From NCBI RefSeq assembly GCF_001907195.1, contig NZ_LVWA01000005.1, positions 62,001 through 126,000 of the forward strand: 64,000 bases of DNA, read 5' to 3'. The notes under the pieces are model-generated. The model made no database searches. It was not told where the DNA came from and saw only the letters and a program-made list of their open reading frames with translations. Numbering within the stretch: the stretch's first letter is position 1; every line of letters starts with the position of its first letter. Of the stretch, positions 10,306 through 19,185 are shown piece after piece. The position numbers and the translations under genes are program-made. Origin of the DNA: Pontibacter flavimaris (GTDB lineage: Bacteria; Bacteroidota; Bacteroidia; Cytophagales; Hymenobacteraceae).

Positions 10306-11664
10306 TTAGATCGCCTGGTTCACGTCGAACTGCTCCAGGTAATCGGCCACACGGCGCACGAACATGCCGCCCAGCGAGCCGTCCACCACGCGGTGGTCGT
10401 AGGAGTGCGACAGGAACATGAAGTGGCGGATACCGATTAAATCACCCTCCGGCGTCTCGATCACAGCCGGCTTTTTCTTGATAGCGCCCACGGCCATGAT
10501 GGCCACCTGCGGCTGCATGATGATCGGCGTGCCCATCACGTTGCCGAAGGAGCCCACGTTAGACACGGTGTAGGTGCCGCCCGCCAGGTCGTCCGGCGTC
10601 AGTTTGTTGATGCGGCCACGGTTGGCCAGGTCGTTCACCTTCTTGGTCAGCCCGTTCAGGTTCAGCTGGTCGGCGTTCTTGATGTTGGGCACGATCAGGT
10701 TACCGCTTGGCAGGGCCACGGCCATACCGATGTTGATGTCCTTGTGGCGGATGATGGTGCCACCGTCTACTGACACGTTGATCATCGGGAAGTCCTGGAT
10801 GGCTTTGGCAATGGCCTGGATGAAGATCGGCGTGAAGGTCAGATTCTCGCCCTCGCGCTTCTTGTACTCGTTCTTCCACTTGTTTCGCCAGTTCACGAGG
10901 TTGGTCACGTCGGCCTCCACAAACGAGGTAACGTGCGGAGAGATGCGCTTGCTGTCCACCATGCGGTCGGCGATCATTTTGCGCATGCGGTCCATCTCGA
11001 TCAGCTCTGTGTTGCCACCGTAGGAGGCGGCCGGTTTCACCTGAGGGGCGGCTGCCTGTGGCTGAGCGGCAGGGGCAGGGGCGGCCTGTGGTTGTGGAGC
11101 AGCCGGAGCCTGTGCCTGCGGAGCGGCGGCAGGGGCGTTTTTACGGCTTTCTACATACTCCAGAATATCTTTCTTAGACACGCGACCTTCTTTGCCGGTA
11201 CCCGGAATATACTCCAGTTCCTGCATCGAAATGCCTTCCTCGCGGGCAATGTTGAGCACCAGCGGCGAGTAGAAGCGGCCAGTGGCGGGCTGGTCGAGTT
11301 TGGCTACAGCGCCGGCAGGGGCGGAGGCAGCGGCAGCTTGCTGAGATGCGGCCTCAGGGGCAGCCGCGGAAGTGGCGGGAGCCTCGGTAGCGGCAGGGGC
11401 AGCAGGAGCGCCGGTGTCCTCACCGTCGGTAGCGATAATGGCGATCGGAGCGCCAACGGCCACCACCTCACCCTCCTGTACCAGAATCTCCTTCAGGATA
11501 CCGCCTTGCAGGGCAGGCACCTCCGTGTCCACTTTATCTGTAGCTACCTCCAGCACCGATTCGTCCTGCTCAATGGGGTCACCCACGCTTTTGAGCCATT
11601 TCAGAACGGTACCTTCCATGATACTCTCGCCCATCTTGGGCATAATCATTTCTACAAGTGCCAT
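10306..11664 (-). CDS. 2-oxo acid dehydrogenase E2 component (dihydrolipoyl acyltransferase)
   Basis: Core subunit of a pyruvate, branched-chain or 2-oxoglutarate dehydrogenase complex; transfers the acyl group from lipoamide to CoA. 452 residues. The N-terminal lipoyl domain (about 1-80) has the lipoylated Lys in EVATDKVDTEVPAL. An Ala/Pro/Gln-rich linker follows, then a peripheral-subunit-binding domain (GRVSKKDILEYV, about 165-175), a second Ala/Pro linker, and the catalytic domain with the active-site HxxxDG in SHSYDHRVVDGSLGG near the C-terminus. No E1 or E3 gene is adjacent. The architecture fits the branched-chain type commonest in Cytophagales; the exact substrate is not settled by sequence alone. 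Confidence 0.92.
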   Translation of the reverse strand: MALVEMIMPKMGESIMEGTVLKWLKSVGDPIEQDESVLEVATDKVDTEVPALQGGILKEILVQEGEVVAVGAPIAIIATDGEDTGAPAAPAATEAPATSAAAPEAASQQAAAASAPAGAVAKLDQPATGRFYSPLVLNIAREEGISMQELEYIPGTGKEGRVSKKDILEYVESRKNAPAAAPQAQAPAAPQPQAAPAPAAQPQAAAPQVKPAASYGGNTELIEMDRMRKMIADRMVDSKRISPHVTSFVEADVTNLVNWRNKWKNEYKKREGENLTFTPIFIQAIAKAIQDFPMINVSVDGGTIIRHKDINIGMAVALPSGNLIVPNIKNADQLNLNGLTKKVNDLANRGRINKLTPDDLAGGTYTVSNVGSFGNVMGTPIIMQPQVAIMAVGAIKKKPAVIETPEGDLIGIRHFMFLSHSYDHRVVDGSLGGMFVRRVADYLEQFDVNQAI

Positions 11665-11789
11665 ATGTGTCGTTATACGTTGATCGTTTTTAATTCAGGA
11701 AAAGATGCAGGGCTCTCAAAAGCGAGTGAGTACTAACCCCTTTTCAGGCCTGCTGTGTGAAAAGTTGGAACAAAGTTAATTATTTTGAG

Positions 11790-13049
11790 CTATTCCTCAA
11801 CCGTTGGCTCCAAACTTTGGCGCAGCAGGTTCAGCACGGCCATGGTGGTGTACTCTATATTGAGCAGCCTGTTCTTATTGTAATTGAGCAGCTTGGCCTC
11901 GGTTTTATACTTGTCGGCGTAGGCGATCCAGATCGTGCCCACGGGCTTGTCGGGCGTGCCGCCATCGGGGCCGGCAATGCCGCTGGTGGCCAGGCCAATG
12001 TCGGTGCCGAACTTCTGGCGCACGTTCTCGGCCATGGCGCGCACGGTAGCCTCGCTTACGGCGCCTTGCTGCTGCAGGGTTTCGGGATGTATACTTAGCT
12101 CCCGTATTTTTACCTCGTTATGGTAGGCCACCAAGCCACCGGTAAAATAGGCCGAGCTGCCTGCTATGCTGGTGAATTTGTGGGCCAGAAAGCCGCCGGT
12201 GCAGCTTTCGGCAGTGGCCACCGTCAGGCCGCGCTCTTTCAGTAACCGCCCGATGGCCTCCTCCAGCGGCACCTCGCCGTAGGCAAAAATATACTTGCCG
12301 ATGAGGTCCGGTAGCTTGTCCACCTCCTGCTGCAGTTCCTGCTCCAGCGCGGCCTCGTCCATACTTTGGCCCGTCAGGCGGAGTCTCACGCCGCCCAGGT
12401 GCGGCAGGTAGGCCAGCTTCAGGTGTTCGGGCAGGCTGGTTTCCCAGGCCTCCAAGCGCTCGGCAAGTATAGACTCCGGCAGGCCCACGGTTTGTATCAC
12501 CCTGTGGATGATGTGCGGGGTTTTGAAGTAGGCTTTGAGCTGCGGCAGCACAAGGTCGGTCATCATGCGCTTCATCTCGAAGGGCACCCCCGGCATCGAC
12601 ACAAACACCTTCCCGTCCTGCTCAAACCACATGCCCGGCGCCGTTCCCAGCGCGTTGCGCACCGGCATGCAGCTCTCCGGCAGAAAAGCCTGCTGGCGGT
12701 TCAGCTCCGTCAGCTCGATGCCCCGCACCCTGAAGATGGCCGCGATGTCGGCCAGCGAGGGCTCGTGCAGCTTCAGGGAAGTATGGAAGTAGTCGGCCAG
12801 CACGTGCTTGGTCAAATCGTCCTTGGTGGGGCCCAGGCCGCCGGTGATCAGGATGATGTCGGCGCGGGTTTTAGCCTCGTCCAGGGCCTGCGCAATGTGG
12901 ACGGCGTTATCGGATATGGACGTAATTTGCTTTACCTTTACCCCGATTTTGGTGAGCTCGGTGCCCATCCAGGCGGAGTTGGTGTCCACGATCTGGCCGT
13001 ACAGGATCTCGTCTCCGATGGTGATTATCTCCGCAGTAACTGCTTTCAT
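11790..13049 (-). CDS. cinA: CinA family protein (nicotinamide-nucleotide amidase)
   Basis: A two-domain protein of 419 residues, the usual length. The N-terminal molybdopterin-binding-like domain carries TAEIITIGDEILYGQ and ITGGLGPTKDDLTK. The C-terminal PncC domain carries the catalytic TAESCTGG and GIAGPDGGTPDKPVGT. It recycles NMN or related by-products through deamidation and ADP-ribose pyrophosphatase activity. In some bacteria it is induced with competence, but the gene alone does not indicate competence. It stands alone, divergent from the DUF4197 gene. Confidence 0.95.
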   Translation of the reverse strand: MKAVTAEIITIGDEILYGQIVDTNSAWMGTELTKIGVKVKQITSISDNAVHIAQALDEAKTRADIILITGGLGPTKDDLTKHVLADYFHTSLKLHEPSLADIAAIFRVRGIELTELNRQQAFLPESCMPVRNALGTAPGMWFEQDGKVFVSMPGVPFEMKRMMTDLVLPQLKAYFKTPHIIHRVIQTVGLPESILAERLEAWETSLPEHLKLAYLPHLGGVRLRLTGQSMDEAALEQELQQEVDKLPDLIGKYIFAYGEVPLEEAIGRLLKERGLTVATAESCTGGFLAHKFTSIAGSSAYFTGGLVAYHNEVKIRELSIHPETLQQQGAVSEATVRAMAENVRQKFGTDIGLATSGIAGPDGGTPDKPVGTIWIAYADKYKTEAKLLNYNKNRLLNIEYTTMAVLNLLRQSLEPTVEE

Positions 13050-13196
13050 CTATCGTTGTGGTCTGATTTATGTTTAGCTCTCTTAAACCTGATAAAGGTA
13101 AAGATGTTGTGGCAGATCACACAAATTGCCGGAGCCATACTTTACAGGCCCGGGTTTTATACTTTTAAATCAAACAGAACCTATACCTACCCTTTT

Positions 13197-13928
13197 ATGA
13201 AGAAACTGATTTATACTTCTGCGATAGCCGTGGCGCTCGGCGCCTCCGCCTGCACCGTAACCGACCTGCAGCGCACCGTGGACGGCGTGCTGGCCGGCAC
13301 CGCGAACGCCCCGCTCACCCAAACCGAGGTAGCTGCCGGCCTGAAGCAGGCGCTGGAGGTGGGCATCGGCAACGGCGCGGGCAGGGCCTCCCAGACCGAC
13401 GGCTTTTACGGCAACTCCCTTATCCGTATCCCTTTCCCGAAGGATGTGCAGCGCGTGGAGAATACCCTGCGCCAGGTGGGTTTGGGCAACGAGGTGGATA
13501 AGTTCATCCTGACCCTGAACCGTGGCGCCGAGGACGCCGCCAAGAGTGCCGTGCCGATCTTCGTGAGCGCCATCAAACAGATGACCATACAGGATGCCTG
13601 GGGCATACTTCGGGGCGACAAGGACGCCGCCACCAACTACCTCAAGCGCACCACCTCGCAGCAGCTGTATGATGCTTTCAACCCGGTGATGGTCAGATCG
13701 CTGGAGAAGACGAACGCCACCCGCTACTACGCCGACCTGGTGAACCAGTACAACAAGATCCCGCTGGTGCAAAAAGTTAACCCCGACCTGGACGACTACG
13801 CTACCCAGAAAGCCATCGACGGCCTGTTCACGCTTGTGGCGGAGGAGGAGCTGAAGATACGCGAGAACCCGCTTGCCCGTACCACGGAGCTGCTGCGCAG
13901 GGTGTTCTCCCAGCAGAACCAATCCTGA
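13197..13928 (+). CDS. DUF4197 family putative lipoprotein
   Basis: A 243-residue protein starting MKKLIYTSAIAVALGASAC, a signal peptide ending in a likely lipidated Cys19 (GASAC, a loose lipobox). The body matches the DUF4197 pattern: ALEVGIGNGAGRASQTDGFYGNSLIRIPFP, then MTIQDAWGILRGDKDAATNYLK and a C-terminal GLFTLVAEEELKIRENP. The frame is open for another 277 codons upstream, but those overlap cinA antisense, and the signal peptide fixes the start here. Function is unknown; probably periplasmic or outer-membrane attached. Confidence 0.85.
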   Translation: MKKLIYTSAIAVALGASACTVTDLQRTVDGVLAGTANAPLTQTEVAAGLKQALEVGIGNGAGRASQTDGFYGNSLIRIPFPKDVQRVENTLRQVGLGNEVDKFILTLNRGAEDAAKSAVPIFVSAIKQMTIQDAWGILRGDKDAATNYLKRTTSQQLYDAFNPVMVRSLEKTNATRYYADLVNQYNKIPLVQKVNPDLDDYATQKAIDGLFTLVAEEELKIRENPLARTTELLRRVFSQQNQS

Positions 13929-13963
13929 TCAGGCAGCATACTTATACTTATACTTATAGGTTG

Positions 13964-13999
13964 CACCCGCTTTACTGCAGAAGTAGAGCGGGTGTTTTA
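13964..13999 (+). terminator. Rho-independent terminator after the DUF4197 gene
   Basis: A 12-bp stem with one G-U pair (CACCCGCTTTAC / GTAGAGCGGGTG) and a 7-base loop, followed by TTTTATTTTG. It lies 36 bases past the stop. Confidence 0.85.
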
Positions 14000-14079
14000 T
14001 TTTGTGGAACATAAACCGCTCAAGGAAAGTACAATACAGCACAATTCGATGACGCGCACGCATACTATTCACCACGGCT

Positions 14080-15360
14080 ATGGGACAGAAACCTTTTCAT
14101 TACACGGCACTCACAAAGGAGAAAGACCTGGATGTTTTACTGCAGGAGATTGGCGATGCCCGCGTGGTGATGCTGGGGGAGGCCTCGCACGGCACCTCCG
14201 AATACTATACCTGGCGCACGGCCATCTCTCGGCGGCTGATACAGGAGAAGGGCTTCCACTTTATTGCTGTGGAAGGAGACTGGCCCGAGTGCTATGCTGT
14301 GAACCGCCTGGTGAAGGGCTACCCCAACGCCGGCGGCAAGATTGCCGAGGTGCTGGAAGTATACCGCCGCTGGCCCACCTGGATGTGGGCCAACTGGGAG
14401 GTGGCGGCGCTGGTGGAGTGGCTGCGGGAGCACAACAATCAGCGCCTGCAGGGCGAGAAAGCCGGTTTTTACGGGCTGGACGTGTACAGCCTGTGGGAGA
14501 GCCTGGAGCAGATCGTGCACTACCTGGAGCGGAATGACGGGCAGGCCGCCGAGGCCGCGCGCCTGGCCATCAACTGCTTCGAGCCCTTTAACCGCGACCC
14601 CCAGAACTATGCCCGCGCCACCGCCTTCGTGCCCACCGACTGCGAGCGCGAGGTAATCGAGATGCTGCAGAAGGTACAGCAGCAGCGCAGCTTCGGCAAC
14701 GACCCCGAGCAGGATTTCAACACCCGGCAGAACGCCCTGGTGGCCGCAAACGCCGAGAAGTACTACCGGGCCATGATTGGTGGCAGCGCCAGCTCCTGGA
14801 ACGTGCGCGACAGCCATATGATGGAGACCCTGGACCGCCTGCTGGAGTTCCACGGCCCCGGCTCCAAAGCTATTGTCTGGGAGCACAACACGCACATCGG
14901 CGACGCCCGCTACACTGACATGGCCGACAACGGCATGCACAACATCGGCCAGCTGGCCCGCGAGAAGTATGGCCGCGCCAACGTGCGGCTGGTGGGCTTT
15001 GGCACCTACCAGGGCACCGTAATAGCGGGTAAGGCCTGGGGAGCGCCCATGCAGAAAATGGACGTACCGCCCGCCGCCAGCGGCAGCTGGGAGGAGTTCC
15101 TCCATAAGGTCAGCACCGACGACAAGATCATACTTTCCAAAGACCTGAAGCAGGTGCCGGAGGTGCAGGACTATATCGGCCACCGCGCCATCGGGGTGGT
15201 GTATGACCCGAAGTATGAGATGTTCGGCAATTACGTGCCCACCATCATCCCAGAGCGCTACGATGCCTTTTTATACTTTGAGGAAACCGAGGCGGTGCAC
15301 CCCATCCGGATGAAGAGCCGCGGCGCCAAAGAGCCGGACCTGTACCCGTGGAACTACTAG
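14080..15360 (+). CDS. Erythromycin esterase-like hydrolase
   Basis: A 426-residue protein of the EreA/EreB-like superfamily. The conserved blocks are DARVVMLGEASHGTSEYY near residue 28 (its His is the proposed catalytic base), FIAVEGDWPECYAVN near 63, MMETLDRLLEFHGPGSKAIVW near 247, and EHNTHIGDARYTDM just after. Chromosomal members in soil and marine Bacteroidetes are usually not proven resistance enzymes, so a macrolide-esterase role is unproven here. GTATAC, ATACTT and AAGTAT words occur inside the gene. Likely monocistronic. Confidence 0.85.
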   Translation: MGQKPFHYTALTKEKDLDVLLQEIGDARVVMLGEASHGTSEYYTWRTAISRRLIQEKGFHFIAVEGDWPECYAVNRLVKGYPNAGGKIAEVLEVYRRWPTWMWANWEVAALVEWLREHNNQRLQGEKAGFYGLDVYSLWESLEQIVHYLERNDGQAAEAARLAINCFEPFNRDPQNYARATAFVPTDCEREVIEMLQKVQQQRSFGNDPEQDFNTRQNALVAANAEKYYRAMIGGSASSWNVRDSHMMETLDRLLEFHGPGSKAIVWEHNTHIGDARYTDMADNGMHNIGQLAREKYGRANVRLVGFGTYQGTVIAGKAWGAPMQKMDVPPAASGSWEEFLHKVSTDDKIILSKDLKQVPEVQDYIGHRAIGVVYDPKYEMFGNYVPTIIPERYDAFLYFEETEAVHPIRMKSRGAKEPDLYPWNY

Positions 15361-15726
15361 GAGTTTGGGAGTTGGGGAGTTAGAGAGTTTGGGAGTGAGT
15401 GAGGAAGTATAAGTACAGGAGCCTTAAGAGCCACAGGTCTTGTCTTGCCTGATTCCGGAACGGGAAACGTGCCGAGCACCCTTTATACCTTTCATTCAAT
15501 CGATTTTAAGCATCACTCGCCCGCGCTCGCCTTTGGCGGGTGTGTTACTCCACGGCCGCTGAGGTTTATATTTTACTTGTTAGGCCTGAACCTATACATT
15601 TATACTTGTTGTGCTGCGTGGCGACACACTATTTGGTAACGCACCCTCCCCTAAGACAAACCATGGAACTGAGTTGTGTACCTTCTAACTCCCCAACTCT
15701 CTAACTCCACAACTCTTTAACTCCCT
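15361..15726. repeat. Spacer bounded by inverted AGTTAGA/GGGAGTT heptamer tracts
   Basis: The spacer starts with a degenerate tract of GAGTTTGGGAGTTGGGGAGT type (15361-15403) and ends with its inverted counterpart rich in CTAACTCC and CAACTCTT (15683-15725). The 280 bases between contain AAGTATA words and no credible gene. Related tracts occur near 27350-27390, 27740-27775, 51815-51838 and 57290-57345. Confidence 0.7.
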
Positions 15727-16689
15727 TCACTCCCGCATGATCAGATAGCCGAGATAGGCGAAGTAGGTGAGCAGGAAAACAATGCCGTTCCAGCGGTCGA
15801 TGGCGTTGCGTTTGCCGATGGGCAGGGCAAGTATGAGCATGGCGCTGGCCAGGATCATCATCACGATGTCGGAGTTATTCATCACGTTAAAAGGCAGGGG
15901 GCTGATGAGGGCACTCACGCCCAGGATCCAGAGCAGGTTAAAGATGTTGGAGCCCACCACGTTGCCCACCGCGATATCGATGTTGCGGCGATAGGCGGCC
16001 ATGGCCGAAGTAACCAGCTCCGGCAGCGAGGTGCCGATGGCCACCACCGTCAGGCCGATGAACGATTCGCTCAGGCCGAACGACTGTGCAATGTGCACGG
16101 CGCCGTCCACCACCCACTTGCCCCCCAGAAACAGGCCCACCATCCCCAGAAGTATGAAAAGTATGGATTTTCCCATCGACATGATGGGGCTGTCATCCTC
16201 GGGCAGCACCTCGTCTTTATTGGTTTTGGCAACGTTGTAGATGTAGACCATAAACATCCCGAAAAAGCCAAGCAGAACTGCCCCGTCCAGGCGACTGATG
16301 TAGAGCTCGTAGCGGCTGTTGAGCAGGGTGGCGTTGGCCAGGAAGCCCACCAGCAGCGTGGCGATCAGGGAGAAGGGGATTTCCGTGAGGATGGTGTTGC
16401 GCTTGATGGGAAGGGGGCAGATGAGCGCCGTTACCCCAAGTATGAGCAACAGGTTAGCCACGTTGCTGCCAAACACGTTGCCGATGGCCAGTTCCGGCTG
16501 CCCCTGCAAGCTTGCCAGCACGTTCACGATCAGCTCCGGCAGCGAGGTGCCAAAGGACACGATCGTCAGGCCCACCACCATATCAGGCAGGCCGTAGCGC
16601 TTGGCGATAGAGGAGGCGCCCTCCACCAGCACATCGGCACCTTTAATTAACAATACAAAGCCAATAGCAAAGAGAAAGTATAGCAGCAT
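15727..16689 (-). CDS. Calcium/sodium antiporter (YrbG/CaCA family)
   Basis: A 320-residue inner-membrane cation exchanger with about ten transmembrane segments. The two internal alpha-repeats are clear: SFGTSLPELIVNVLAS with IGNVFGSNVANLLLILGV, and AIGTSLPELVTSAMAA with VGNVVGSNIFNLLWILGV. Each has the acidic GTSLPE motif that binds the cation. A hydrophilic loop between the halves (AKTNKDEVLPEDDSP) is short. It probably exports Ca2+ against Na+. It is followed directly by the inverted heptamer tract, with no typical terminator seen. Confidence 0.93.
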   Translation of the reverse strand: MLLYFLFAIGFVLLIKGADVLVEGASSIAKRYGLPDMVVGLTIVSFGTSLPELIVNVLASLQGQPELAIGNVFGSNVANLLLILGVTALICPLPIKRNTILTEIPFSLIATLLVGFLANATLLNSRYELYISRLDGAVLLGFFGMFMVYIYNVAKTNKDEVLPEDDSPIMSMGKSILFILLGMVGLFLGGKWVVDGAVHIAQSFGLSESFIGLTVVAIGTSLPELVTSAMAAYRRNIDIAVGNVVGSNIFNLLWILGVSALISPLPFNVMNNSDIVMMILASAMLILALPIGKRNAIDRWNGIVFLLTYFAYLGYLIMRE

Positions 16690-16736
16690 GTGGGTTCGTT
16701 TTGTGTTAGCTAGGTGTGGTTACGTGATTTCAAACA

Positions 16737-16773
16737 AAAATGGCTGCCCCAGTATACCCGGGGCAGCCATTTT
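16737..16773 (-). terminator. Rho-independent terminator of the YebC gene
   Basis: A 14-bp perfect stem (AAAATGGCTGCCCC / GGGGCAGCCATTTT) with a 9-base loop that itself contains GTATAC. It lies 22 bases past the stop. The symmetric A/T ends allow function on either strand. Confidence 0.85.
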
Positions 16774-16794
16774 ACAGCTAAATTCTTTTCGGTA

Positions 16795-17502
16795 TTAGGC
16801 CATGTTGTGGTACACCGCCTGCACATCGTCATCTTCCTCAAAGCGCTCGATCAGGCTCAGCACCTCTTCCTCCTGCTCCTCGGTCAGCTCGGTGCGGGTG
16901 GTCGGGATGCGCTGCACTTCGGCACTAATTACGTTCAGCCCTTTCTCTTCCAGGCCCCGCTGCATGTTGCCAAACTCGGTGAAAGGCGTCTCGATGATGA
17001 TCTCGCCTTCGTGCTCGTAAATGTCATCGGCGCCAAAGTCGATCAGTTCCAGCTCCAGTTCCTCCAGGTCAGCCCCCTCCGAAGAGATCTTGAAAATACC
17101 CTTGCGGTCGAACATGAAGTCCAGGGAACCGGTTTTGCCCAGCGAGCCGCCGCCTTTCGAGAAGTGCATGCGCACGTTGGCTACGGTCCGGTTCAGGTTA
17201 TCGGTGGCGCACTCCACCACCACGGCAATGCCATGGGGCGCATAGCCCTCGTACACTATTTCCTCGTAATCCTTCTCCTCTTTAGAGGAAGCACGCTTGA
17301 TGGCCGCCTCAATGCGGTCTTTGGGCATGTTCACTCCCTTGGCGTTCTGGATGGCCGTCCGGAGGCGGGAGTTGGTATCGGGGTTGGGGCCGCTTTCCTT
17401 CACGGCCATCACTATCTCTTTGCCAAGGCGCGTAAAGGCCTTCGACATTTTATCCCAGCGTTTAAACTTACGGGCTTTTCTGAATTCAAATGCGCGTCCC
17501 AT
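16795..17502 (-). CDS. yebC: YebC/PmpR family regulator / translation factor
   Basis: A 235-residue protein of the YebC (TACO1) family. These were long annotated as DNA-binding regulators, and recent work links them to relief of ribosome stalling at proline-rich stretches. The start MGRAFEFRKARKFKRWDKM is the family N-terminus, so the eight extra codons upstream are excluded. Other family marks are GPNPDTNSRLRTAIQNAKGVNMPKD-type helix residues near 45-65 and YEGYAPHGIAVVVE near 95. It is preceded by a TAAATTTG box. Confidence 0.93.
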   Translation of the reverse strand: MGRAFEFRKARKFKRWDKMSKAFTRLGKEIVMAVKESGPNPDTNSRLRTAIQNAKGVNMPKDRIEAAIKRASSKEEKDYEEIVYEGYAPHGIAVVVECATDNLNRTVANVRMHFSKGGGSLGKTGSLDFMFDRKGIFKISSEGADLEELELELIDFGADDIYEHEGEIIIETPFTEFGNMQRGLEEKGLNVISAEVQRIPTTRTELTEEQEEEVLSLIERFEEDDDVQAVYHNMA

Positions 17503-17523
17503 CGTATTCGGTTTGTGTGCTTG

Positions 17524-17531
17524 CAAATTTA
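17524..17531 (-). promoter_or_regulatory. Bacteroidetes -7 box (TAAATTTG) of yebC
   Basis: Matches the TAnnTTTG -7 element used by the primary sigma factor of Bacteroidetes. It lies 22 bases upstream of the start codon. A clear -33 TTTG is not seen. Confidence 0.55.
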
Positions 17532-17772
17532 GGCAGCTTCGGTGTAAAATGGTAGTTTTTTAGTTAGCGGCTGCGGGTTATTTGTTAAGGGTTGATTGTT
17601 GTTCGTTACTGCAATCAGAGGCGCATGGTTTTGCAGCTTGCATGGGCGGCAGTAAGATGAAGTATGGCTGAGGCATCAAGTATAGCTTAAATATACGTAA
17701 GGCCAGTTATTTTACAGCCTTGGGTTTAAACAGTTTGATAATGTTGTTTCGAAGCGAGCCTGTTTGACAAAG

Positions 17773-17815
17773 GCTCTAAGTATAAGTATAAAACATTTAT
17801 ACTTATACTTAGAGC
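17773..17815. repeat. 20-bp perfect hairpin built of AAGTATA units
   Basis: The left arm GCTCTAAGTATAAGTATAAA is perfectly complementary to the right arm beginning at 17796, with a 3-base loop ACA. The arms contain tandem copies of the AAGTATA word in opposite orientations. There is no T-tract after it, so it is not an obvious terminator. Confidence 0.75.
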
Positions 17816-17830
17816 ATCGCTGCAACGGGT

Positions 17831-18118
17831 GCTATCGAACTGATACCAGTCCTTGGGTGGGGGTAGGGGCCCTCGACAAAGAGCGCCTTGTGAGATCCGG
17901 TGCCGCGCAAGCGGCAGCGCTCTGGCGCAGAAGGGAACACAGCGCGATGCCCGAGAGAGTTTACCCCGATGCATATCGGGGAGCCCTCCCGGCCATGAGG
18001 GAGCCAAAGTATGATGTGAAACTGTAGGCTTGTGGGAACTAGAGGATGAACGGCCGCTAGAAAGCATAACTTGGTTCAGGTACAGGAGGCAGCGGCTAAG
18101 AAAGTATAGCCAAAGCAA
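17831..18118. repeat. Dispersed structured repeat, copy A
   Basis: First of three copies of one intergenic element (others at 23278 and 61575). The exactly conserved blocks here are GAGCGCCTTGTGAGAT (17881-17896) and GGGAACACAGCGCGATGC (17933-17950). Between them lie small GC-rich hairpins (GCCGCGCAAGCGGC; GCGCTCTGGCGC). This copy has an extra hairpin (CCCCGATGCATATCGGGG). The tail contains GGAACTAGAG and ends in an AAGTATA word. No reading frame is conserved among the copies, so it is probably a non-coding mobile repeat or structured RNA/DNA element. Confidence 0.75.
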
Positions 18119-18128
18119 GTATGGCTTT

Positions 18129-18376
18129 TCAAGCCAGTCAAGTCAGAGACTTGACACCATTGCGAGACACAAGTCTGAAGACTTGCGCCAGGGAAGGGGA
18201 AAAGACACATGCGGACGCCCCGAAATGCTAAGGGACTTTCAGCTTGCGCCAGTAGAAGTATGGCAAAGTATAAATCGGCAAGTATAAAAGTATAGCCAAA
18301 GTATAAGTATGGCTTTTTAAGCCAGTCGGGTTGCAAACCCGACGCCATGGCAGGATACAAGTCTGAAGACTTGCAC
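18129..18376. repeat. Cluster of four covarying REP-like hairpins
   Basis: Two module types alternate. One is CAAGCCAG-hairpin: 18137-18155 has stem GTCAAGTC/GACTTGAC, and 18325-18343 has stem GTCGGGTT/AACCCGAC. The other is CAAGTCT-GA-AGACTTG, at 18170-18185 and 18358-18373. The flanks (GGCTTTT-AAGCCAG before, GAC-CC-AT after) are kept while the stems change on both sides together. Confidence 0.7.
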
Positions 18377-18423
18377 CATGAAAGGCTAGTATAGAAGTAT
18401 AGCTGAAGTATAACCCAAGTATA

Positions 18424-18482
18424 AATCCTGCTCATCCGGGGGTAAGGCCCCCTTTTAAATCCTGAAAATCCTGATTCAGTCA
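18424..18482. repeat. ATCCTG-type intergenic repeat
   Basis: A run of ATCCTG words (AAATCCTGAAAATCCTGA) preceded by CTCATCC and a small GGGGGTAAGGCCCCC hairpin. A close copy lies at 23657-23718 and a shorter one at 21686-21722. This repeat style is common between genes in Bacteroidetes. Confidence 0.6.
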
Positions 18483-18552
18483 AGCATAAAGATCTGCACC
18501 AGCCGGGGGAAGTACGAGTTGAAGCAAGCTACGAACCACCAGCAACCAATTA

Positions 18553-19185
18553 CTACTTGCGCGGCACTACGTGGTAGTCTGAAATGCGCAGCTGCTCATC
18601 GCAGAAGCTATACTCGTGCTGTATGTTGGAGCCGACAATGATCAGGCGGCCCTCTTTGTTCTGGGCCACATGCTCCTGGTACCAGGCCACGCCCTCCTGA
18701 TCGAGGTTGGTGGTGGGCTCATCGAGCAGGAGCAGGGAGCTGTTGGAGTAGATGGCCAACCCCAATTTGAGGCGCTGCTTCATGCCTGAGGAGAAGTCCT
18801 TCACAAACTTATTTTTGGAGCGCTGCAGGCCCATGCGGTCGATGAGCGCCGCGTTGGAGAGGCTGTGGCGGAGCGGCTTGAAGCGGGTGTGGAAGTCCAG
18901 CATCTCCAGGAGCGTGAATTCTTCCACCAGTTCCAGGTAGGGGGCAGTGAGGGTGAGTTGACGGTATACTTCGTCTTGCGGAATACTCTTGCCGCCCAAA
19001 GTATAGGTCAGTTGCCCCTCGCTTGCCAGGTTATGCCCGGCTATAATAGTGAGGAGAGTGGATTTGCCGGACCCGTTATGGCCCAGTATGGCATAGGAGG
19101 TTCCTGACTCGAACGTATACGTCAGCTTCCGGAAAATCCACTCGTAGTTGTAGCGTTTACCTAAGTCCGTTAGGTTAACTTGCAT
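18553..19185 (-). CDS. ABC transporter ATP-binding protein
   Basis: A 210-residue nucleotide-binding subunit. It has Walker A GHNGSGKST near residue 34, the signature FSSGMKQRLKLGL near 130, and Walker B SLLLLDEPTTNLD near 152. The start MQVNLTDLGKRYNYEW overlaps the end of lpxA by 11 bases, which suggests translational coupling. No permease gene follows in the window, since about 1 kb of repeats lies downstream. In related genomes this ATPase sits at the end of the lpx block, and its role there is not established, to my knowledge. An envelope-lipid role is a guess from position. Confidence 0.9.
   Translation of the reverse strand: MQVNLTDLGKRYNYEWIFRKLTYTFESGTSYAILGHNGSGKSTLLTIIAGHNLASEGQLTYTLGGKSIPQDEVYRQLTLTAPYLELVEEFTLLEMLDFHTRFKPLRHSLSNAALIDRMGLQRSKNKFVKDFSSGMKQRLKLGLAIYSNSSLLLLDEPTTNLDQEGVAWYQEHVAQNKEGRLIIVGSNIQHEYSFCDEQLRISDYHVVPRK

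Noticed and set aside
11790-13049. cinA taken as evidence for natural competence and hence for AAGTATA as an uptake word
   Set aside because: cinA is widespread in non-competent bacteria as an NMN-recycling enzyme; it does not support the uptake idea by itself.
12366-13196. A 277-codon upstream extension of the DUF4197 frame
   Set aside because: It lies antisense to cinA, has low-complexity His/Gln/Arg-rich content, and the signal peptide clearly sets the start at 13197.
14137-15183. A long minus-strand frame opposite the erythromycin-esterase-like gene
   Set aside because: It is a typical antisense shadow of a GC-rich gene, rich in Leu, Val, His and Gly; the plus strand has clear family motifs.
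14080-15360. Calling the esterase-like gene a macrolide-resistance determinant
   Set aside because: Only superfamily motifs are seen; chromosomal relatives have unknown substrates.
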